A DNA stretch of 64,000 nucleotides from Pezizomycotina sp. ARF18 (Eukaryota; Ascomycota). Below are positions 26,424 to 36,566 of the stretch, in pieces. Made by a program: the position numbers and the translations under genes. The notes below the pieces were generated by a model. The model was not told the origin of the DNA. It saw nothing but the letters and a program-made list of their open reading frames with translations, and made no database searches. The stretch covers positions 1 through 64,000 of the forward strand of contig AZLU01000049.1 of assembly GCA_002224055.1 (NCBI GenBank), in the 5' to 3' direction. The stretch's first letter is position 1, and each line of letters opens with the position of its first letter.

Positions 26424-27756
26424 TCAATGTTCATTACCGGCTCCGGCAACCTCAGGTTCGACCGTTGCTTTGCTTGGCGGCATTTGGGAGAACGTTGACC
26501 ACGTGATCGCGGGTTCCAAAGCCTTCGTTGCAGGGACGATGGACACCAGCAGCGGTTCGAGGTGCTCGTGCTCCTTCAGCAGCCCCTACTTCTTCAGCGA
26601 CTGGAAGAACTGCAGATCGTCGGGCTCCTGCTCCTTCTCGATGTTGTTGTTGCTCGTAGAACGCGCTATTCGATAATAATTGAAGAAGTGCTTCATGTAC
26701 CTGATGAACTCTCGTTATTGTTGAGGTGTACCTCGCCGAGCGGAAGAACGGTCCGGGATAGGAGGTTGCCGTCGTTGTTGTACGCGGCCCAGCCGTGGAC
26801 GCCGTACTGGCTATGCAGGGGTAAGCCCCATGGACCGCAACGCATCGGCTGCTACGTCCCGAAGTTTCATAAGCCGAAGCGGGAGCCGTCGATGCGCGAG
26901 AGGATGGGCCCATACAAATCTTGTACGGTTATGAAAGGATCAGGCACCGGAGGATTTGGCACGGGGAAGATAGGCTGGGGTGCTGATTAGCAAGAAAAAT
27001 AACAACAACTCTAGGAACATTTCTTACATGAGAGGTAATGCCTCCAAGGCGCCTAATTTTCAGTACTGACTTTACTCTCGAGCCCGTTGACCGTAACTTT
27101 TAATAATTTGACGGTAATCACCAGTTGTACGTTTTGCACACCACGGAGCCACATTAAGGCGTCCTATCCGAGTTTTCGGTCACTTTTACTCTATGCTGAC
27201 TTAACCACTACTCGAGGTTCGTCGTAACCGCGGCGCTCGATTAGAGTGTCTGGTTCCTTATGTGAGCCCATATACGGAGCTCCGAAGTTCGTGTATACTA
27301 TAAAAGGCATTAGAATAATTTATTTCGATCAGAGAAGATGCTACTTACTCGGTAAAGCGTAGATATCGAACTCATCTTTATAGGACGATAGAACTAGTCC
27401 CTACTTATCCTAATTGGCGCTCTCTTTATTAACCTACGTACCGACGCTTTCGTGGACCTTAGTGGGTATGATTACGTATACTTTATAAAGGAGTGAGTTA
27501 TACGCGAATCTAATAAAAATATATAAATTAGAATAAGGGCTTCTACTTCGCTAGCTAGAGAGGAGAATACGTACCTAAATCCTATGCCCTCGAGATTATT
27601 GGACGGGTAGACGAGGGAGGTATAAAGAAGATCGGCGTAGTCTTGATCGACATTCTAGAAGGAAAGGGAGGTCGTTTCCGGGTTGGGGTCTTTGAGGCTT
27701 GACACGATGTTCTTAAAGATGGAGCCGACTATTCGGTCGGAGAGCTTTACGGACAT
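26424..27756 (-). pseudogene. Unrecognised gene with eight in-frame TAG codons
   Basis: Four exons can be followed: 27575-27756, 27349-27509, about 27022-27297 and 26424 to about 26990. Donors GTACGT, GTAAGT and GTAAGA and acceptors TTAG, ATAG and CTAATCAG keep one frame across all three introns. The peptide begins MSVKLSDRIVGSIFKNIV, continues with VYVIIPTKVHES, VQNVQLVITVKLLKVTVNG and QYGVHGWAAYNNDGNLLS, and ends VEPEVAGAGNEH before TGA at 26424-26426. I do not recognise the family. The in-frame stops are all TAG, at 27655, 27434, 27410, 27401, 27191, 27164, 27053 and 26586 (lowest + coordinate of each codon); none is TAA or TGA. Exons 1-3 have no CAG codon but keep CAA; the last exon has both. 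Two frame changes in exon 4 match the one-base losses seen elsewhere. It is either a RIP-type mutated copy or a gene whose UAG is edited or read through. Confidence 0.6.
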
Positions 27757-28684
27757 GATCGCTGGCAGGCTTACAGTAATCGTATAATCCGAATTAGGTA
27801 GGCTGAGGTCGAGAGGGCGAAGAAATAGAGGAGGGAAAAAGGTTAAATCGTGTTGAGATGAGATACAGCAGATATTATATTGTGGAGGCCGAAAGAAACT
27901 GTTTTTTTATTTTTTCGAGGGGAATAATGTCGAGGTGATTTCTTAGGGTTATATAGGTACAGCTTGTTTTTCCCCAGTAATAAAATACCTCATCGCCATC
28001 ACTATCTAGGCCTAACCCTCGCCTCTCATTTTGGCCTCGTCCAGTTATCTAATTCTTCCTCCTTTTGTCTGCTATCTAGTCCACCGTTTCTCAAAATTCC
28101 GTCATCGGCGTCGCGGTGCTGCAGGTGGAAGTAGCTGCAGTGCGCCGGTCGCTACCTCCATCTCCTCCACCTCCACCGCCTGGGTTTCCAGGAAAAGTGC
28201 CTCTCGAGCCCATTCTCCTCTCCAAGTCCCTCTTCACTTCTTCCTTCCTCTGCCTGCTCCGCTTCGTTCCATCTCCCTTGAGTACATCCAGCTGCCTGGC
28301 AGTCACCGAGCACTGCGGTTCTTCTTTTTCTCAACAGCCCATTGGCTGCGACGCATGCCCGCCTGCTTAAAAGCTATATTCTCTTTTAACTAGCCTGTTT
28401 CTTCCTACTTCCATACTTCATTTCTCTACATCATTCCCCCCCCGTCCTTGTCACTTCTCTTTCTCAGTACACTCTCTTTGTAACTACTCATCACCATCGC
28501 TATCGACAACAACCTCGAGAGCTTTACGAAGATCATCCGTGCAGCTCGACTCGAATTTCCAGTGCTTTATTTCACTCGCTGCAGAGCTGGGGGTCTGAAC
28601 TTGTTTCCCGGTGTTCTTCCCCGCAGCCTCTCTTTGAGGGGTGGCAGTCTCGATATATATTCTTTCTTCTTTTCTTCTTTCTTT

Positions 28685-28735
<51 letters not shown>

Positions 28736-28856
28736 CCACTCACAAATATAGGTTCCAGATTACTACAACCACTAAATTATTTTCGTTCCATCCTTTTTCT
28801 TCTCTCTTTGGTACTTGGTTCAATTTTACGCCTTTTTCAATTGTCTCACCGAACCA
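27757..28856. promoter_or_regulatory. Shared divergent intergenic region
   Basis: 1.1 kb between two head-to-head genes, the TAG-rich gene (-) and the HNH gene (+). It is pyrimidine-rich toward the HNH start and includes a (TTTC)n microsatellite at 28677-28735. The G+C-richer part near 28080-28370 has open frames in several phases but no recognisable product. Confidence 0.5.
28677..28735. repeat. (TTTC)n microsatellite
   Basis: About 14 TTTC units ending about 120 bases before the start codon of the HNH-domain gene, so inside its leader or core promoter. Confidence 0.9.
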
Positions 28857-30175
28857 ATGTCTAACGCCTCCCTACTACTAGCAGACGCTTTTAAGCTGAT
28901 CTGCCGATCCCTCGACAATACCCTCTCGTACTCTAATCCGGATTACGTCCAGGGCGGCTGGCAAAATTTCTCTCCCCCCCTCCTCTCCAGTTCCCGTTCG
29001 ATGGTCTCGAACATATTAGCGTTGGTACACGCTCCGTCGGGGTCCTCCGTCTCGTTCACTCTCTCATGAATTTTGCCCACGACAAGTCCTCAGTTGCATT
29101 GAATCTTTGGCAGAAGCTAGTCGGTAGCCCGGCCATTAAATTGGAGATCGAGCGCCTAATACAGATCGACGGGACGGAAGCTGAAGTCACCGAAAGCTCC
29201 AGAATTGCGCCGAAACGCGGTCACTCATGGGATACTATTGCCAAAGCAGTTTCAGAGTCCACTCTTATCAAAGCATGCCTGAAAGGTTTCGCGCAAGAAT
29301 GGTTCGAAGACCTTCTACTTCCTTGTACGTAGCAGCCCACAACGTAAAAGTTTTTTTTTTTTTTTTTTTTGTTTATAACGTAAAACCAGACATGGCCGTT
29401 AGAGGTACCCGACGCCCGGCTCCGCCAAAACTGCAAATAGAAAGCAGGCCGTGCTTCGTGAACAGGTAAGTTTCCTTGGTATCTCACTTCTTTTTCTTTT
29501 TCTTCCTTTCCCCGTAGTCGATATTATATTTGCTAACCGCTTCCAAACAGTTGTTCTCTAGAGACGGCTACGTCTCACCCATCGGTCGCGTTCTCGACAT
29601 CAACGCCCCTCTTGATAAATCCCCGGAATCGGAGTATTCGTCGTCGGCATCACTTCAGGCTGCCCATATCATCCCATTCTCTGCATCTGGCCGGGAACGT
29701 ATGAGGGAAATGTTGCAGATATTTAGCGGTGGTGATGCGCTTGCTCGTGAGTTTGTTGGGCAGAACATTAACAACCCAACAAACGGCTTTCTCCTCGCTA
29801 TGGACCACACGACGCTTTCGCCAAGTTCACCTTTAGTGTCGATGTCACCGCCGCAAAGACGCCGACTAGGTATAGGATCAAGCTCTTCAAGCCGATCAAG
29901 AGGCTGCCCGCAGGGCTACATGGGTACCGCGACGATGATGAGGTTTGGTTTGGCGCGGCCCCGAGGGCGCAACCATTCAAAAACCATCCCCGGCATTCTT
30001 GAGGATCCACACTGCACTGGCGAAAGTATTTCAGGCGAGTAGGGCCGCTGAAGTTATAATGGCCATTATGAAGGACGAGGAGGATCTAAAGTTATCCGGA
30101 GCTATGGGAATGGAATGGGGAGCTGTGGGAGCTGATTACATTGATCACCAACTGCGAGGCCTACAGGTTGCTTAA
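28857..30175 (+). CDS. HNH_2-type nuclease domain protein
   Basis: The start at 28857 gives MSNASLLLADAFKLICRSLD. A helical N-terminal region follows, then the HNH core: FSRDGYVSPIGRVLDINAP, then AAHIIPFSASGRERM (the His-His pair of the fold), NNPTNGFLLAMD, and a family tail around the strand FTFSVDVT and RYRIKLFKPIKRLP (about 29825-29905), ending at TAA 30173-30175. This arrangement fits the HNH_2 family (PF13391), common as multi-copy proteins of unknown substrate in filamentous fungi. Introns are at about 29325-29390 and 29466-29550. The Asn and His of the core are present, so the nuclease fold may be active. It is divergent from the TAG-rich gene across 1.1 kb. The frame is interrupted in a few places, as in other genes here. 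Confidence 0.72.
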
Positions 30176-32314
30176 AGAGAGAATTCTCCTCTATGTTTTA
30201 TATATATCGTTTCATCGTAGGAGCCGAAATAGAGCAAATCGCACGTATATAGGAATTAAATAGAAAGCTACGACAAAATTTATATAAATTCTCTGTCATC
30301 AGCAAGAAGAGCCTTGAAAAGAAGTTCTCCCGTTGATGATCTTTGCCTAGAATCTTTTATTCCTACTTTAAAACATTGCTATTACTCTCAGTCTCGTAAC
30401 CAGACTATTTTAATTTTTTTAGCTTGCGTTAAGATTGCGCTTCTAGCAAAATTCCTCCTTTTTTTTCTTAAAAAAAAAAAAAAAAAAAAAGACTATCCTA
30501 TTTTCTAGACCAGGAGGGAATTTAGTAAACATATAACTATCTCTTAAGCGCATTAGGGAGGGGCTTGTCTCGTACCCGGAAGTTTTTTTTTTTATTCGCG
30601 GGGCGCAAGACGGTTTATATACAGAGTTGCAGTGTAGAAGACCTGCAGTTCCCCTACACGTTTTCTTATTTCTTTTTTAATAGCTCTTAGTATTAATAGT
30701 AAAAAGATAGTCTCGAGTCTCTCCGAAGGAGCGTAAAAAGAATAACCTACTGCGGTGGATTGCACGTACGGGCAGTCTGGAAACCCTAAAAAAAAAAAAG
30801 AAAAAAAAGGGAGGCACTATGAAGAGATGCGGGAGGGGTCTCTTTTAATACCAGCTTCACTAACCAAAAAATAGAAATCGGCAAGGGTGCCTAGACAGGT
30901 TCGCATTTACATTCAAGATAGTCAATAATTTGCCTTCTATTTTTTCTGGACCTTTGGTTAGCCTCGATCTAGGCGGTGGTTTTGAAAGGAGGTCGTTTAA
31001 GGCAGTTTATTTGTCCAGAACCTGACAATTAACCGCTGACATCTAGAGTTGCGCGAGTGCATGTAAGTAAGTCTGTCTGTAGATGCCACTCGGATGACCA
31101 GAAAATGCGTAGTAGTTCAGGCATGACGTCGGAGCTGGATGAGCGGCTAAGACACGGACGTGAACCACGCTAAAATACGCAAATTACGCTCAAACCAAGT
31201 ACAGAAAGGAAAAAGGAAAGAAAATACGCAAAACTCGCTCCTTCTTTCTATTTCTTTTCTCCAACATCACCAGTTGTTGAAAATGCACATGCCGGTGAAC
31301 GAACCGCCGAGAATCTAAAGAAAGAATTGCTGAGGGAAAGCATATTATTATCAATCAGGTAGCGATTACCAATCGCGTACAAGTGCCTCAGTCTATTGCC
31401 TATTACTACTATTCCCATGGTACGAGCAACTTTTGCCCTTGCTTTCCAAAGTCATATTCCAAAGGGCAGGTATGTTGCTCCTTCTCCTCTCCCTCTCGGG
31501 GATAAGTTCAAGTACGATACCCCTACCGTTCCGGTACAGCCTGAAATCCTAAGTGTCACCGACATACCTAAATGGATCAGCAGTGAGCACAGGCACGTTT
31601 CCCTTGATAATTCACACACTCTCTCCCTCTCTCCTTGTGCGACTCCTATACTTCTGTGTAATAATAAATGCTTAAGCGACGATATCCTACTCAACACATC
31701 TACAACCGAGTATCCCGACCAGCCTTGGCAAGCCTTAGGTAGTGCAATGCCTTACACGTTTGGGTGATAAGGGATAAGAAACACACATTTTTATCCAAGC
31801 GTCGCGATAAGGGTTCTTTACTCTTTTTCTTCCAAATACCCTAGAGCCTGTATATATCGCACTAATAAGTGTTCAGACTACTTTTGAAGATTAAATCATT
31901 CTTTTCTATTAAACAGCTTAATTCTGCGGGGACGGCCGAAGGTGCTTTGATCTGCGAATTTGTTGCATCAAGATATCTAAATAAAATAGATGTATGAGCT
32001 CTTTTGAAAGCTACCGAGCAGTCAACAGAGCAGCTCCCCGAGAACTGAAATCATTCAATAATCAAATAAATACGATTCTAAAAAAAAAAAAAAAAAAAAC
32101 CACCGGTTTTGAGATTCCGTAGTCTCAGTTACTCTCGAATTCAAATGCAGAGAAGGAGCGAGATGAGACTTCTCTGACAAAGGTTCGATAATATCTGTGG
32201 AGTTCCTTTCAAGAAGAATTTCGCACACGATGCACAACATAGAGCTTGTCCCGAACACTCCCCTCCCTCCCTCATAGAGCACATTTTGAGACATGTTATT
32301 TCAATGCTTTCAAA
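30176..32314. other. Intergenic, one possible small gene
   Basis: AT-rich spacer with A-runs (30471-30490, 30789-30808, 32080-32099). One 124-codon open frame at 31396-31767 is listed separately with low confidence. Nothing else is supported. Confidence 0.5.
31396..31767 (+). CDS. Possible small hypothetical protein
   Basis: A 123-residue frame with ordinary composition, unlike the Phe/Lys-rich shadow frames around it. A second start at 31417 would give MVRATFALAFQSHIPKG. It is Pro/Ser/Thr-rich with two Cys residues (SPCATPILLCNN), and the stop is TGA at 31765-31767. No intron sites, domain or neighbour supports it. It could equally be a chance open frame. Confidence 0.25.
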   Translation: MPITTIPMVRATFALAFQSHIPKGRYVAPSPLPLGDKFKYDTPTVPVQPEILSVTDIPKWISSEHRHVSLDNSHTLSLSPCATPILLCNNKCLSDDILLNTSTTEYPDQPWQALGSAMPYTFG

Positions 32315-32408
32315 GATCAGGTGGCCGAGCGGTCTAAGGCGTTAGAATCAGGTCTATATGATATATCTAGTGGAGCAATCCGCGCGAGTTCGAATCTCGT
32401 CCTGATCA
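32315..32408 (+). tRNA. tRNA-Leu(CAG) with a 12-nt intron
   Basis: Acceptor stem GATCAGG (32315-32321) pairs with CCTGATC (32401-32407), with A as discriminator. The D arm is GCC...GGC. The anticodon stem TTAGA pairs with TCTAG, and the loop reads A-T-CAG-G then, after an intron TCTATATGATAT between positions 37 and 38, A. A long variable arm with a GGA/TCC stem marks it as class II. The T arm is GCGAG TTCGAAT CTCGT. The A box (TGGCCGAGCGG) and B box (GAGTTCGAATC) are present. Decodes CUG as leucine. Confidence 0.9.
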
Positions 32409-32413
32409 ACATG

Positions 32414-32428
32414 TTTTTTTTTTTTTTT
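32414..32428 (+). terminator. Pol III T-run terminator
   Basis: A run of 15 T begins 6 bases past the tRNA-Leu 3' end, the usual RNA polymerase III stop. Confidence 0.85.
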
Positions 32429-33201
32429 CTGTTCTTCCGGTTCCTTGAATGACCGCTGGTTGTATTTCTCGGCCTTGAGTATATGGGAGTAATCAGATTA
32501 GAATGAATGCATTTCATGAGATGTAACCAACCGTTGATAAAGAGCTTTTGCTGCAATTTCTTAGAATTCACTTCCTTTTTTATTTTCTTTCTATAGTAGT
32601 GAGGATGTTACAAAAGGTCGAAAGTGGTGATAAAAGAGATGGGTACAAGAAAAGCAAAGAAAGAATTAGAGAGAGAGACGGAGCAACTTGACTCTTGAGC
32701 TTAAAACGTGTAGTATTTTTTTTTTATTTTTTTTGGGCCTAAGGGAAAAAATTTTCTCCCACCCCAACTTCAAAAAAAAAAAAAAAAAAAAATTTGAGCA
32801 GCTGAAGGGGGGAACTTGCCATAGCTGTCTTAACTCATTAACTTCCTTTTTCCTTTCCCAACCTTATGACTAACAAACAGCAATTCAGCCAGTTAAAAAT
32901 CTGCATGCAACCCTAAAAACTCCCACCTATCACACAAATCACCTATATCCATATCCCATCAACCACCACTCATATCATATAGCTCAAGAGTTCGAATCCA
33001 ACCACCGACATACATACGAAATATCATACACATTTTTAAAATACATTTGTTTATTCTCATCGTAGCAATCCCTGTCAACACGCTTTTCTTGTGCTCTCAA
33101 TTGACAAAGAAACAAGAAAGGATAAAAGGAATATACAAAGAGCGCAGTAGAGTACAATAACAAGCGCACAAGGGAATTCCTAAAAGAGTCGGTACTTTAA
33201 A
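32429..33201. other. Intergenic, BRF1 upstream region
   Basis: AT-rich, with A-runs at 32773-32791. It contains a lone B-box-like GTTCGAATC at 32990-32998, about 200 bases before the BRF1 start, with no tRNA around it. The last 100 bases are A-rich like other leaders in the window. Confidence 0.5.
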
Positions 33202-35198
33202 ATGTCCGGGCAATCATGCACGAACCCGGCCTGCTCCAACCCGAGGGTGGAGATCTCGACGATAAGCGAATCTGTACCTCCTGCGGTACCGTTCTAAGCG
33301 AGTCCTTCATCGTCTCAGAGATCACCTTCGGTGAAACATCCTCGGGTGCCGCCATCGTCCAGGGTTCGTACATCGGCGCAGATCAGAGCCATGCCAGGTC
33401 AGCAGGGCCGTTTAGGAACAGGAAGCAGAGCTCGGAGGACAGCCGCGAGCAGACGCTACTACAAGGTGAGTGAACCCTCTTTTCTTTTCTTCTTTTCTTT
33501 TCCAATCAATTGCATTCACTTAGCTGTTCATTCTTCTTCCTTTCCAAGCGTAAATTGTTTGCTATCTTTCTCTCTTTCTTTCTTTTTTGTACTCTCGTTA
33601 CTCCAAGCACTGACGTGGTGTTTTTTTTTGCAAAAATTTAGGTCGCAGGTCCGTTGCCCAGCTGGCATCCGCGCTAGGAATACACGACCGCTTCGTCGAG
33701 CTGCTGCTCGCTACTTTACTCTCGCCGTTACGCACAACTTCATCCAGGGTAGGCGCACGCAGCACGTCGTAGCATGCTGCCTCTACATAGCATGCCGCGT
33801 GGATTCGAACCATGGATGTTGATCGACTTTTCGGATGTCCTCGAGGTAAGGTTGATTCAGTTCAAAGTCTCTTGTTTTTTTTTTTTTTTTTTTTTTTTTT
33901 GTGCATTTTTCATGACAACTCCATCTAACATTGTTTCCTCCCCCCTCTTTCCAGATTAACGTCTTCAGCCTTGGTGCTACTTACCTCAAACTCATCAGAA
34001 CCCTTAACCTCAACATCCCGCAGCTTGAGCCGAACTATGGATCCGACGCTCGCCAATAAACTCGAGTTCGGTGAGAAGATGCAAGCCGTCTGCACCGACG
34101 CCGTCCGCATCGTCCAGAGGATGGACCGCGATTGGATCATTGCAGGCCGCCGCCCTTCCGGTATCTGCGGAGCCGCCCTCCTCATCGCAGCTCGCATGAA
34201 CAGCTTCCGCAGGACAGTTACCGAGATCGTCTACGTCGTCAAGGTTGCCAACATGACCGTCAGCAAGAGGTTGGAGGAGTTCAAAGCCACGAGGAGTAGT
34301 GACCTTACAGTTTCGAATTCAGGAACATTCAACTTGAGCACTGCCACGATCCACCGTCGTTTACGAATCCCGTTGGAAAGAAGGGTAGGAAGAGGGTCAG
34401 GCAGGTTAACGATGACGGAGAGGTTGTTGACGATGTTGAAGCTGCGAGGATAGCTGCCGAAAGGCTGCGGCTGCACCCGAGGGCCATGCCGCAAACGTCC
34501 CAGGCTCGACAAGGATGGATTCGTGATCCAGATCTTCCGCCGATGCTTCTGCTTCCTCTGCTTCCTCTGCTCCAAAAGCAGCGCTGCCGCCGGCGCCGGG
34601 CCTTCCAGGAATAAACGTGCCCGCTCTTCATCAGGGATAGTCCGAATCCCCGCACCGTCTTTCTCCGGCTCGACTCCCACACCGAAGCCCATGTACGATG
34701 TCCGCCGAGAAGGAAATCACCGACCTGATCAACGATCCGGAAACCCTCTCCGCCGTCGAAGAGCTGCGCCTCGCTCGCTTGCAGGAAATGGCAAAGATGC
34801 CGCAACGCAACATCAGCGACGACCCAGAGGATCTCGCGGACGTGGACGACGACGAAATCAACTCGGTCATCATGAACGACGATGAAGTCGCCCTGAAGAC
34901 GAAGATCTGGTACGAGTACAACCGCGACTATCTCCTCAACGCCGAGAAGAGGAAGTTACGCCAGGAAACGGAAGCCGCCAAGAAAGGTGGTTCGAACGCC
35001 GGCAGGAAGAGGAAGAAGCACAAGCCAGGGATTTCTTCGTTCCCGGATATGCCGGCTAGCCCCGCTGACAGCGCGAGGGAGATGCTCAAGAAGAGGACGT
35101 TCTCGAAAAGATCAACTACGCTGCCCTTGATTGCCTCTTCAATGAGGACCATGCTATCAAAACGCGTGATAGTAATGATCAAGACAAGTACAGATTAG
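33202..35198 (+). CDS. BRF1: TFIIIB subunit Brf1
   Basis: Brings TBP and RNA polymerase III to tRNA and 5S genes in the nucleus. The start at 33202 gives MSGQSCTNPACSNPRVE. With a downstream CTSCG this forms the TFIIB-type zinc ribbon, followed by the Brf1-typical SEITFGETSSGAAIVQGSYI and a conserved linker. The two cyclin-like repeats follow across introns at about 33467-33641 and 33845-33954 (FSLGATYLKLIRTLN, then AVCTDAVRIVQRMDRDWI with GRRPSGICGAALLIAARM). The Brf1-specific C-terminal half holds EINSVIMNDDEVALKTKIW (about 34850-34905), the TBP/Bdp1-binding homology block II. The C-terminus is uncertain: a frame change near 35110 leaves NYAALDCLFNEDHAI in another frame. About six frame changes in total. 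It lies about 800 bases from a tRNA gene, its own type of target. Confidence 0.93.
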
Positions 35199-36566
35199 CG
35201 AATCTTCTTACAAGTAATTTTTCCTTAACGACTATATACTTCGAATATTGCCATCAAGCTCTGAGCTTTTCTCGACGCTTCCGCCGATTTCCATCAGCTA
35301 TCCTTCTCACCTTCTTACTCATTTTTAGCCCCAGCTTACAGGCATATCTAAACTTATAATAAAACCGGTACTGGCGTTTATTGGACGAAAGTAAAAGCGT
35401 CTTTTCTTTTTCTATCTCAAGCTTTCTTTTCATCTTCATCTTCGTTCTATCTTGTATTACTCCTCCTTTCTAATTACATTTTCATCTTATATCGTATCGC
35501 TTCGTAATGTCCTTCTTTCTCTTTGTCCACCCGCTATAACATGTTTTTCCATAGGATATTGTTACAACTCTCCAGGAACACAGGTACTTGACATCATTTT
35601 TTCTCAGTTTATCGACTTTCACATGTCTAATACAATAACTATCATTCATTATATTCAACTTATCATTACTTAAAAATCATACTTCTACTTTTTCTCTTTT
35701 TATTTTTTTTCTCTCTCCTATACTTGCTATCCCTAGAGCATTTTTTTATGTATTGTCTCGGAGTTTCACGTACGATACTTTTTTTTTCTTTTCGGGTTTC
35801 TTCCTTTTTTCTCACAGTGTGCTTATAATTAGTTTTTACATCTCGAATCTACTTCATTTCTAATTGTTGTGTCTGGGAGTTCTCAATGACTGCGTTCAGT
35901 TTAATCATATACTTGTACAAATATAACAACAGTAAGACGAACATATCTAATTTTATTAACCAGCACGAAGAATATATTGTAATGTCCTGTTGCTAATCCC
36001 CAGTCAGTTTTTGTTTCTTGCAAGATATAATACTTTCTTTCTAAAATTGACATTTATGTTTGTCGTAACCAACACTCGTCCGTCCAGGATTATCGATAGC
36101 TAAGGGCAGTAGCATACATCGAAGAGTCCGCGTATTTTGTTAGGTCTATTCCAATAATAATGTAATGCTATGCTCTACTATACACGGATTGATATGGCTG
36201 CAGCGGTACTCGACCAAGTGACTGGCTTGGTGTTAACGTCGACGAATGTGGGTTTTTTTATGGTTTATTACCGGCTTGGGCAGTTCTTAATCTGTAGTAT
36301 AACTATCCAGAATCAATAAATTCCCCTAGGCTCGCAATTCTAACGCCCCCAGATCCTATAATTGTATGCAAGCAAAGCATGCTTTTTTCTCTTCTTCATA
36401 TTCTTATTCTATGAGTAATATAAGGTATATTTTGATATCAAATAAACTCTGTACACCAAAAAAACGAACCATCCGCCTCCAACCTTCTAGCTCTAGTAAA
36501 TTTTCTCCCAAGGTATATAATCGAATTTAATAGAGTAATACGGTGAATATATCGTTTTCTTTCGTT
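35199..36566. other. Intergenic between convergent genes
   Basis: AT-rich 3' flanks of BRF1 (+) and PER1 (-). No supported gene or strong repeat. Confidence 0.55.

Noticed and set aside
26424-27756. Genome-wide reassignment of TAG to Gln
   Set aside because: SSC1, CCC2, SCH9 and others use CAG for Gln freely and show no TAG at Gln positions, so a global code change is not supported.
32981-33010. Second tRNA near BRF1
   Set aside because: Only a B-box-like T loop is present; the T stem does not pair and there is no acceptor stem.
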